This document shows, in pieces, positions 1-5,607 of a stretch of 5,837 bases of DNA. The DNA comes from Candidatus Hydrogenedentota bacterium. GTDB lineage: Bacteria; Hydrogenedentota; Hydrogenedentia; Hydrogenedentales; SLHB01. Position 1 is the first letter of the stretch, and each line of letters opens with the position of its first letter. The DNA lies in contig PWNM01000595.1 in assembly GCA_003557825.1 (NCBI GenBank), positions 1 through 5,837 on the forward strand, written 5' to 3'. The notes beneath the pieces were generated by a model. That model did not search any database. It saw only the letters and a list, made by a program, of their open reading frames with translations, and was not told the DNA's origin. Made by a program: the position numbers and the translations under genes.

Positions 1-6
1 ACTCAT
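1..6 (-). CDS. Start of a divergent gene leaving the left edge (Met-Ser only)
   Basis: On the minus strand an ATG at 6-4 is followed by AGT (Ser) and then the window ends. The ATG is preceded by AAGGA at 18-14 with a 7-base spacer, and by a second purine run, AGGAG, at 26-22. The placement is what a real start codon looks like, and the AT-rich region beyond would then be a shared divergent promoter region. Nothing can be said about the product. With only two codons visible this is an inference from the ribosome binding site alone. Confidence 0.4.
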
Positions 7-13
7 GAACGGT

Positions 14-18
14 TCCTT
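14..18 (-). promoter_or_regulatory. Shine-Dalgarno site of the divergent gene
   Basis: AAGGA on the minus strand lies 7 bases before an ATG at 6-4. This site is the only evidence that a divergent gene starts at the left edge. Confidence 0.4.
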
Positions 19-60
19 TTTCTCCTAACGCATAAGCATGTTCGTGTCCCCAAATTGACC

Positions 61-146
61 TATACTTATATCATTTCCTGGGGGTAGATTCCCATCGGCT
101 GATCAAGTTTTGGAAATTCATGTGTATTGCAATTATATACTTATAT
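61..146. repeat. 11-bp direct repeat TATACTTATAT, two copies
   Basis: TATACTTATAT occurs at 61-71 and again, without mismatch, at 136-146. The start-to-start distance is 75 bases. On the minus strand it reads ATATAAGTATA, which contains -10-like hexamers for the divergent gene, though I see no matching -35 box. The surrounding DNA is AT-rich, so chance is possible. A paired binding site for a regulator is an alternative. Confidence 0.45.
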
Positions 147-155
147 ATGTACTAT
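127..155 (+). promoter_or_regulatory. Candidate sigma-70-type promoter for the hydrolase operon
   Basis: TTGCAA at 127-132 and TACTAT at 150-155 each match the -35 and -10 consensus at four of six positions and are separated by the optimal 17 bases. The stretch from 121 to 170 is only about 26% GC, as expected near a promoter. If used, it would leave an untranslated leader of roughly 215 bases before the ATG at 379, long enough for leader-level control. A promoter closer to the gene was not found. This is a consensus match only. Confidence 0.3.
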
Positions 156-166
156 GTGCATGCAAA

Positions 167-176
167 ATTGGCCAAT
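167..176. promoter_or_regulatory. Perfect 10-bp palindrome ATTGGCCAAT, possible operator
   Basis: ATTGGCCAAT at 167-176 is identical to its reverse complement. A second palindrome, TGCATGCA, lies just upstream at 157-164. Both sit immediately downstream of the candidate -10 box at 150-155, where a repressor would block initiation. Placement suggests an operator, but no regulator gene is visible here. Confidence 0.3.
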
Positions 177-230
177 CAGGATTATCACCGCGTAGTGAAA
201 ATCATTCCCTGCCTGATTATCCGCCCGTAG
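174..230. repeat. Inverted repeat AATCAGG/CCTGATT with an imperfect direct repeat
   Basis: AATCAGG at 174-180 and CCTGATT at 212-218 are exact reverse complements separated by 31 bases. They could form a stem-loop in the leader RNA or a dimer site in DNA. Overlapping this, the 16 bases at 180-195 and 215-230 agree at 13 positions as a direct repeat (both begin GATTATC and end GTAG). The arrangement falls within the non-coding region upstream of the hydrolase. Confidence 0.35.
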
Positions 231-367
231 GACTCTGTGTCATTAGATGATATCTGCGAGATGAATCGAGCAGTCATGAAAAACCCCATGTTGCATCAGA
301 TTGATCCGGAATGCTCGAACAGGCTACCGTTGCACCGATTTTGCATGGATGTTCCGGACCCAGCTTT

Positions 368-372
368 GGAGA
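368..372 (+). promoter_or_regulatory. Shine-Dalgarno site fixing the hydrolase start
   Basis: GGAGA at 368-372 lies 6 bases before the ATG at 379. This favours that ATG over upstream in-frame starts such as the TTG at 301, which would place 26 extra residues ahead of an otherwise typical signal peptide. Confidence 0.7.
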
Positions 373-378
373 CAAAAG

Positions 379-2013
379 ATGAAAAACCGATTACGCGCGA
401 TATATTGCCTAGTCGTACTGGCGGTCCTACTAGGCGGTAGTGCATGGACTGCCGAAACGGTGATGGTCCCCATGCGGGATGGCGTCTCGTTGGCGACAGA
501 TATCTACTTGCCTGAAGGCGAGGGGCCTTTTCCGACGGTGGTTGTTCGGACCGTGTATGGCCGAGGAGGCGTGGCGGGTATTGCATCGGGTGCTAATACC
601 TTGGGCATGGCCCTTGTTTCACAAGACTGCCGGGGGCGGGGCGACAGCGAAGGCAAAGATTGGGTATTCGATGACGACGGTTGGGGCGAACAACAGGACG
701 GCGTTGATACCATTAACTGGGTGAGAGAGCAGCCTTGGTGCAACGGCTCGATAGGTACATGGGGCGGTTCAGCTCTTGGTATTACTCAGGTGTTATTGGC
801 TGCAGCGGGAGGCGATGTGCAAGCGCAGTTGGTCAATGTCGCCGCTTCGAATTTTTATCATCAATGCGCCTATCAAGGCGGGGTCTTCCGCAAAGCTCTG
901 TGCGAGAACTGGACACAGATGCAGGGGACATCCTATGCGGTTGACATTTGGAAAAGCCATCCTACTTATGATGCTTTCTGGGAACGTTACAACGCCGAGG
1001 CCCGGGCATCCCATATAACTGCTCCGGGCGTGCATATTGGCGGCTGGTGGGACATTTTCCAGCAGGGGACGATCAACAGCTTTGTTACGCGCCAACATGA
1101 TGGGGGCGATGGAGCTAGAGGCAACCAAATCCTGATAATGGGCCCGTGGCCCCATGGCATGGTGCGGGAAACGGGCGATTTGGTCCTGCCGGATAATTAT
1201 GCCTATGACGTAAACGACGTGGAGCAACGGTTCCTGCGGCACTGGCTTTTGGGCGATGATACGGGCATTATGGATGAACCTCCGGTACGATATTATACGG
1301 TGGGCGATATAGATGATCCCGAAGCGCCGGGCAACCAATGGCGTACGGCCGACGATTGGCCCCCCTTCGAGACTCGCGAAATGCCGCTCTATCTCGGACC
1401 GGAGGGTAGATTGGTCGAAAATGCGCCCGAAACGACGGAATCCCTCACCTACGCATTCGATCCGGAGGATCCTTGTCCAACCCATGGCGGCCAGAATCTG
1501 ACCATTCCTGCCGGTCCGTTCGACCAACGGAGAGTCAGCGGCCGGGATGACGTGATCACCTTCGCAACCCAACCGCTTGACGAACCTCTTGAAATAACCG
1601 GTAATGTACAGGTTCGTCTGTTTGTTTCGACGGACGCACCCGATACGGATTTTACGGCCAAATTGGTGGATATTTACCCCGATGGGCGAGAGATCCTGAT
1701 GCTCGACAATATCCAACGCCTAAAGTTTCGCAACGGCTTTATTGAACCTGATCCACTTGAGCCAGGAGAAGTGGGGGAGGTAACCATTGATCTGTGGTCG
1801 ATTAGCCTCATCGTGAATCGGGGGCATCGAATTGGCCTTCAGATCTCGAGCAGCAATTATCCACGTTTCGAAGTCAACCCCAACACAGGAGCCGATTTCC
1901 CGGAGGAAGGCGAGCCCGTGGCCATTGCGAACAATACCATCCATTTTGGCGAGGCCTATCCCAGTGCATTGTTGCTGCCCATACCCGTAACCGATGACGA
2001 AAAGGAGTCATGA
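379..2013 (+). CDS. Exported CocE/NonD-type alpha/beta hydrolase (peptidase S15-like)
   Basis: This 544-residue serine hydrolase resembles cocaine esterase (CocE), X-Pro dipeptidyl-peptidases (S15) and glutaryl-7-ACA acylases, which cleave ester or amide bonds. The start follows from GGAGA at 368-372. Residues 1-25 form a Sec signal peptide: basic MKNRLR, a hydrophobic core and likely cleavage after SAWTA, with no lipobox cysteine, so the enzyme probably acts outside the cytoplasm. The N-terminal catalytic domain (about 27-290) carries the nucleophile Ser131 in GTWGGSALG, the acid Asp225 in GGWWDIF and His259 in GPWPHG. Tyr60 sits where CocE places its oxyanion tyrosine. The C-terminal part (about 330-535) resembles the jelly-roll X-Pro peptidase C domain, including PLEITGNV and DFTAKLVDIYPDG. 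Length is normal and no key residue is missing. Its stop overlaps the next start (TGATG), so the two genes are probably co-translated. The family is highly confident, but the substrate cannot be read from sequence. Confidence 0.93.
   Translation: MKNRLRAIYCLVVLAVLLGGSAWTAETVMVPMRDGVSLATDIYLPEGEGPFPTVVVRTVYGRGGVAGIASGANTLGMALVSQDCRGRGDSEGKDWVFDDDGWGEQQDGVDTINWVREQPWCNGSIGTWGGSALGITQVLLAAAGGDVQAQLVNVAASNFYHQCAYQGGVFRKALCENWTQMQGTSYAVDIWKSHPTYDAFWERYNAEARASHITAPGVHIGGWWDIFQQGTINSFVTRQHDGGDGARGNQILIMGPWPHGMVRETGDLVLPDNYAYDVNDVEQRFLRHWLLGDDTGIMDEPPVRYYTVGDIDDPEAPGNQWRTADDWPPFETREMPLYLGPEGRLVENAPETTESLTYAFDPEDPCPTHGGQNLTIPAGPFDQRRVSGRDDVITFATQPLDEPLEITGNVQVRLFVSTDAPDTDFTAKLVDIYPDGREILMLDNIQRLKFRNGFIEPDPLEPGEVGEVTIDLWSISLIVNRGHRIGLQISSSNYPRFEVNPNTGADFPEEGEPVAIANNTIHFGEAYPSALLLPIPVTDDEKES
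2003..2007 (+). promoter_or_regulatory. Shine-Dalgarno site deciding between two adjacent ATG codons
   Basis: AGGAG at 2003-2007 is followed by ATGATG at 2010-2015. The first ATG is only 2 bases away, too close for good initiation. The second, at 2013, has a 5-base spacer and overlaps the preceding TGA by one base. I therefore place the start at 2013. Confidence 0.65.
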
Positions 2014-2999
2014 TGCCGCGGAGACCACGCAAGAAAAAACCGGCCCGAAGCAACGCGCATGAGCTGCGAGTTCGATGGGTAACCGATAAGGTATATGCGA
2101 CTCCTAATGCGAGCGAAGATCCGGCGTTCTTCAAGCTGGAAACCTTACAGAGCGCCACTGAACGGGTATTGGACACGCGCGATCTGTTCCTCGCGCCCAG
2201 TTTTCATGCCCGGCTGGGACCTGCCGCGTTGTCAAGCATCGTCTTCGAGCTTATGCGAGAAGAGCAGCATCGGTTCATCTTCCGTGTTAAAGTGGCTAAT
2301 CAACGGCTAAAAACCGGCGTGTTTCGGCTAGTCGTTGCCAAGCGTGAAGGCAAGACCAGCGAGCGCATCGACGAAGAGCACCAACTGCTGGAATCCCTTC
2401 ACCGTCGTGCTCCGAAAGTTGTCGTACAACCCTATCGCGGTGGGTTCATCTATCTGCCCGATCGTCGTCGACGCACCGAACTGGGCCGGTCGGTATTTGC
2501 CTATGTTACAGACTGGCCTGTTGGCTTTCAGCCGCTCGGAGCCGGTCCCCCGGCACAGTTCCAGACGGAACCCCCTCGTCGCCATGTTTTTTCACTCGAT
2601 CAAAGCGAAGCCATTCGCGATGCCATTCTACGCATCGTCGTGGCCACCTACGATCCTGTCAAACGTGAGTCCATTCCGCTCCTCGGGCCCAATCGGGCAG
2701 AGCTCCATGCGACCGTCCCTCGAAGCGGGGCGCCGCGGGTGATGTTGATCGCGTGTGGTGGGCTCACCTCGGAAGTTCATCCGGATGCGTTGATCCATCG
2801 GGTGCTCACCGCGGCATGGAACGATACGCCTCTCGGGCCGCTCGATGCCGAGCGGCTGTTCGATGCTTTGGTTGATGTAGTGGGAACGGATACAGCGAGG
2901 CGTTGGATGAAACGCTATCACGATGCATTGAAAGCCGGCGTGTATAAACCCGTGTCGGACCTTACGCCGTCCGTCCTCGAGCGACTGCCTCTAGCCTGA
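2013..2999 (+). CDS. Unrecognised protein; candidate pseudokinase (kinase/APH-like fold)
   Basis: This 328-residue protein has no signal peptide or membrane segment and is probably cytoplasmic. It starts with a basic stretch, MPRRPRKKK. I do not recognise a named family. By eye the order of elements follows a protein-kinase or aminoglycoside-phosphotransferase fold. Strands at about 87-110 end in VVAK (Lys110). A helix with Glu121/Glu122 could be alpha-C. A hinge-like segment SVFAYVTDWPVGF spans 160-172, followed by a long helix at about 195-212. Next, AELH (229-232) and LIACGG (245-250) sit where GDLH and LIDFGG are expected, with nearly normal spacing. On that alignment the catalytic Asp is Glu230, the metal-binding Asn is Val235 and the DFG Asp is Ala247, and the glycine-rich loop is poor, so activity is doubtful. 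A different fold remains possible. The coding sequence is certain; the fold is inference. It is translationally coupled to the exported hydrolase upstream, and no intrinsic terminator follows it. Confidence 0.85.
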   Translation: MPRRPRKKKPARSNAHELRVRWVTDKVYATPNASEDPAFFKLETLQSATERVLDTRDLFLAPSFHARLGPAALSSIVFELMREEQHRFIFRVKVANQRLKTGVFRLVVAKREGKTSERIDEEHQLLESLHRRAPKVVVQPYRGGFIYLPDRRRRTELGRSVFAYVTDWPVGFQPLGAGPPAQFQTEPPRRHVFSLDQSEAIRDAILRIVVATYDPVKRESIPLLGPNRAELHATVPRSGAPRVMLIACGGLTSEVHPDALIHRVLTAAWNDTPLGPLDAERLFDALVDVVGTDTARRWMKRYHDALKAGVYKPVSDLTPSVLERLPLA

Positions 3000-3041
3000 C
3001 GGTGATAGATGGTCTCAATGCCCCGGTGGCCGGTTTCGGCG

Positions 3042-3061
3042 GATAACCATGGCATGTTATC
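3042..3061. repeat. Inverted repeat GATAAC-N8-GTTATC before the TPR membrane gene
   Basis: GATAAC at 3042-3047 and GTTATC at 3056-3061 are exact reverse complements around an 8-base centre, 20 bases in all. No T-tract follows, so it is not an intrinsic terminator for the upstream gene. The right arm overlaps a good -10 box (TATCAT, 3058-3063), which makes an operator the likelier reading. Confidence 0.4.
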
Positions 3062-3063
3062 AT
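3058..3063 (+). promoter_or_regulatory. Candidate -10 box for the TPR membrane gene
   Basis: TATCAT matches TATAAT at five of six positions. Transcription would begin near 3070, giving an almost leaderless message for the ATG at 3073, or a leader of about 30 bases for the GTG at 3100. The -35 region (TTCGGC at 3035-3040) is poor, so the promoter would need help or belong to another sigma factor. Confidence 0.3.
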
Positions 3064-3072
3064 ACGGTATAG

Positions 3073-5577
3073 ATGGTTAATGAAAGTGAGGATACAACGG
3101 TGTCGGAAGATCTGACCTTTGACACGCCACCTGATGATGCATCGACCGAATCGGAATCCGCTATCAAGCGGTTAACAGTCCAAACTGCGATGGTCTGGGG
3201 CGCAATCGTATTAATCATGGCGCTCGGTATCGCCGCGTATTGGAACAGTTTGGGCATTCCTCTCCTTGAGGTTGATGAAGAGCTGCTGCTCGAAACAAAT
3301 GCCCTGCATCAGGTTAGCACCGCTGTCGAAGCCGCCGGACCGGACCAACCACCCGTAGCCACGCTGATCAGTCTGGCGCTAAACTGGCAGCTTACGGGCG
3401 GGAGCATCCCTGGACTACGGGCGGGGAGTATCGCGCTTCACATCCTGACGGGGATCCTGATCTTCATACTGTGCCGCATGTTATTTGCAGGCAAATTACA
3501 TGATTTGGTCTCCATGACTGCGGGACTACTCTTTGTGTTGCACCCGGTGGCAACGGAAAGTGTGCACACCTTAGCCAATCGCGGCGGGATCCTGGCAGCT
3601 TTGTTCATGGTCCTTTCGATGGTTCTGTACCTGAGGGCCACACGAGAGGAGGACCGTCTGGCGCTACCGTCGTTTGCCGGAGCCCTTGCCGCATTTGCCC
3701 TGGCTTTTTCCTTTCGCTCAGCGGCTTTGGCCTTGCCTGTTTTGGTTCTCGCAATCGACTGGCTCGTACGGGGGCCGTCGGGATGGCGAAAACGCGCACC
3801 CTTGCTGGGGGCTTACTGGGCGTTGCTGATCGTCTTGGTCGCCGTCCAGCTTTCGGCGATTGAAGGACCGGCCTTTGGCGAACGAACCGGCAGTCTGCTC
3901 GATCAGTTTGGCGCGTTCTGGACATTGCTTATACCGGTAGTAACCGGTCGTGGGCTTAGCCTTGTACATCCGGAGCCTGAGTTTACCGGCCTTTTTGATT
4001 TTCATGCGTTCATTGCTATTGGTGTTACGGTTGCTCTGATCGCCGTGGGCGTTGTCATGACCGTGCGACGCTCGCCCCTCGGCCTGGCCTGTCTGTGGTT
4101 CAGCGGTGTATTTCTTCTGACGGGACTCCTTCCCGACCATATTGGGCTCATGAGCGAGCAGCGTGTGTACCCTGCACTGGCAGGCGCCGTCTTTGTACTC
4201 CCTTGGGTGGGTTCCCTCATTGCACCCCTCGAATCGACCCGCTTGGTTGCAATAGTGGGCGCCGCTGCCCTGATGTTGGGGTGCGGTATTGGCGTCTTTA
4301 TGCGAAATGACCTGTGGAACAGCCCGTTGGATCTTTGGTTCCACGCCGCTTCTCATGCCCCAGGTTCCGCTGAGATCAACCGTCAGATGGGACGTCTCCA
4401 TCTCAGTCGTGCTCAATCGATGATGATGGCCTTTGCTCAAACGGCCCCCCAACGGGCTTCTTCCGACGTAGCGATGCAACAGGAACGGATACGTGAGGCC
4501 TTTGCGGCGGCAAGTCGTTATCTTGAACGAACAACCGAGCTGGACCCTACTGATCCAGAAGTATTCGAGATGAAGGGGTACAGTCTGTCCCGCATCGGTG
4601 AAATCGACGACGCATACGATGCGTTCTATGAGGCGTTGCGTCTTGATCCGGCCCGTCCTTCCACCTTGCGCCATCTGGCTGCTGCGTTTCACGATGACGC
4701 ATCGCAGACCGGCGATATGTCTGTCTTGGCTCGCGCTGTCGGCTATTACGAGCAGGCTGCTCAATTTGAAAGGCTGCCGCAGGAGTATCAAATGCGCTTT
4801 GCCTTGGCATTAGCCGATCTGGGTGAACTGGCGCAGGCAGAAACTATGCTGGCCCCGTTGATCACCGATGCTCATCCGGAAGACTCGCCTCTGCGTCAAC
4901 GGCTTGATGGGATTCGAAGCGCATCAAACCAGGCTCGTTCCCTTCAGGCGCAAGTCATCTCGCTTCTGGAAGAACAGCCCGGCGCGCCGGAATTACATCG
5001 GGCGCAGGCGCAGCTTTCACTGATACGTCGGCAATATCTCTTTGCCTTCTACCATCTTGACGCATTATTGGACCAGCGGCCGACCGATGCCAACAGTTGG
5101 GTCTTGCTGGGCTACGCCCGAGCCCAACTGGATGATATCGATGGCTTTCTCGATGAACGTCCTCAGCCTCCGGGTATGCCAGGCGCCCATGAATCCGCAT
5201 GGATGCAGTTGGCAGCAATGTGTAGCATGAACGGACGATGGGATGCCGCCGAGGCCTATCTTTCGAGTTCCCAAGCGCGTGCTGTGATCGATTCTCCGCA
5301 ACAGGCACTTGCTCAAGTGGCTGTTTCTCTGGGACAAGCGGGGATAGCGCGCGAATATCTGACAGCTGCCGCCGATGCCCGACCTGACGATCCCCAACCG
5401 GTCCTGGAGCTTTCCGATTTGGCTGCTATGGTCGGCGATATGACTGCCGCCCGAGGATACCTAAGCGAAGCCGAACGTCGCGGGGCGAGTCCCCAAGCCC
5501 TCGAACCGCGGCGCGCCCGTATCGCTGAGCTACAGGAACGTGAAGCAGAGCGTCCGCCGCGAGCCATCATCCGATGA
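3073..5577 (+). CDS. TMTC-like GT-C membrane protein with C-terminal TPR repeats
   Basis: This 834-residue protein resembles the TMTC-like TPR membrane proteins of many environmental bacteria, related to GT-C glycosyltransferases that transfer sugar from a polyprenyl-phosphate donor to proteins. An acidic N-tail (about 1-33) precedes TM1 (36-56). The next loop has VDEELLLETN (67-76), matching the family's DDxxYLxxNP loop, with Asp68 as the likely catalytic acid. PPVATLISLALNWQLTG (93-109) and LHPVATESVHTLANR (156-170) are family hallmarks. About 11 TM segments end near 410. From about 475 to 806 TPR helices follow, clearest at 495-528 (DPEVFEMKGYSLSRIGEIDD onward) and recognisable at 570-603, 639-672, 706-738 and 740-806. 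They should lie outside the membrane and bind partners or substrates. The ATG at 3073 has no Shine-Dalgarno, whereas the GTG at 3100 has GAGG 8 bases upstream, so the true protein may be 825 residues. The family call is good; glycosyltransferase activity is inferred. Confidence 0.88.
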   Translation: MVNESEDTTVSEDLTFDTPPDDASTESESAIKRLTVQTAMVWGAIVLIMALGIAAYWNSLGIPLLEVDEELLLETNALHQVSTAVEAAGPDQPPVATLISLALNWQLTGGSIPGLRAGSIALHILTGILIFILCRMLFAGKLHDLVSMTAGLLFVLHPVATESVHTLANRGGILAALFMVLSMVLYLRATREEDRLALPSFAGALAAFALAFSFRSAALALPVLVLAIDWLVRGPSGWRKRAPLLGAYWALLIVLVAVQLSAIEGPAFGERTGSLLDQFGAFWTLLIPVVTGRGLSLVHPEPEFTGLFDFHAFIAIGVTVALIAVGVVMTVRRSPLGLACLWFSGVFLLTGLLPDHIGLMSEQRVYPALAGAVFVLPWVGSLIAPLESTRLVAIVGAAALMLGCGIGVFMRNDLWNSPLDLWFHAASHAPGSAEINRQMGRLHLSRAQSMMMAFAQTAPQRASSDVAMQQERIREAFAAASRYLERTTELDPTDPEVFEMKGYSLSRIGEIDDAYDAFYEALRLDPARPSTLRHLAAAFHDDASQTGDMSVLARAVGYYEQAAQFERLPQEYQMRFALALADLGELAQAETMLAPLITDAHPEDSPLRQRLDGIRSASNQARSLQAQVISLLEEQPGAPELHRAQAQLSLIRRQYLFAFYHLDALLDQRPTDANSWVLLGYARAQLDDIDGFLDERPQPPGMPGAHESAWMQLAAMCSMNGRWDAAEAYLSSSQARAVIDSPQQALAQVAVSLGQAGIAREYLTAAADARPDDPQPVLELSDLAAMVGDMTAARGYLSEAERRGASPQALEPRRARIAELQEREAERPPRAIIR
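3088..3091 (+). promoter_or_regulatory. Shine-Dalgarno-like GAGG supporting an alternative GTG start at 3100
   Basis: GAGG at 3088-3091, within GTGAGGAT, lies 8 bases before the in-frame GTG at 3100-3102. The upstream ATG at 3073 has nothing comparable. The two starts differ by nine acidic or polar residues ahead of TM1, so topology is unaffected. Confidence 0.4.
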
Positions 5578-5579
5578 GC

Positions 5580-5607
5580 GGCGTTTTATCCCGGATAAGG
5601 TAACGCC
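5580..5607 (+). promoter_or_regulatory. Leader hairpin enclosing the RBS of the mgtC-like gene
   Basis: The gap between the genes is almost entirely self-complementary. GGCGTT (5580-5585) pairs with AACGCC (5602-5607), and TTATC (5586-5590) pairs with GATAA (5594-5598) around a CCG loop. Only GGT (5599-5601) is left as a bulge on the 3' side. The presumed Shine-Dalgarno AAGG (5597-5600) is half in the stem and half in the bulge, and the stem ends at the base before the ATG. The structure begins three bases after the upstream TGA, so a terminating ribosome would melt it. There is no T-tract, so it is not a typical terminator. Confidence 0.55.

Larger units (their letters stand above)
1..378. 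other. AT-rich intergenic region upstream of the hydrolase operon
   Basis: Apart from the possible divergent start codon at its left end, I see no convincing gene here. Base composition is about 38% GC over 1-180, with the most AT-rich part at 121-170. The region contains the direct repeat, candidate promoter, palindromes and inverted repeat listed separately. Bases 231-367 hold no structure I can interpret. Open frames cross 237-440 but lack a ribosome binding site and overlap the signal-peptide region of the hydrolase in another frame. Confidence 0.6.

Noticed and set aside
55..60. TTGACC as a -35 box
   Set aside because: It matches the consensus at five positions, but the bases 16-18 further on (TTTCCTG and GGGG) hold nothing like a -10 box.
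301..378. N-terminal extension of the hydrolase from the TTG at 301
   Set aside because: The ATG at 379 has a well-spaced GGAGA and begins a standard signal peptide. The extension would bury that signal peptide behind 26 non-conserved-looking residues.
237..440. Small open frame of 67 codons starting with GTG
   Set aside because: No Shine-Dalgarno, no recognisable product, and it overlaps the signal-peptide region of the hydrolase in another frame.
793..1716. Long open frame on the minus strand (307 codons) opposite the hydrolase
   Set aside because: It lies wholly antisense to a gene with an intact catalytic triad, has no recognisable domain, and its composition looks like a mirror of the plus-strand codon bias.
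3029..3040. GCCG-GTTT-CGGC stem-loop as a terminator after the candidate pseudokinase gene
   Set aside because: The stem is only 4 bp and no T-run follows, so it does not qualify as an intrinsic terminator.
3933..3948. Two ACCGGT palindromes 10 bases apart
   Set aside because: They lie inside the coding sequence of the membrane gene and are readily explained by its codons (Pro-Val-Val-Thr-Gly). No regulatory reading is needed.
3718..4791. Long open frame on the minus strand (357 codons) opposite the TPR membrane gene
   Set aside because: The translation is rich in Arg, Gln, His and Pro without hydrophobic core patterns, as expected when a membrane-protein gene is read antisense. The plus-strand reading is clearly the real one.
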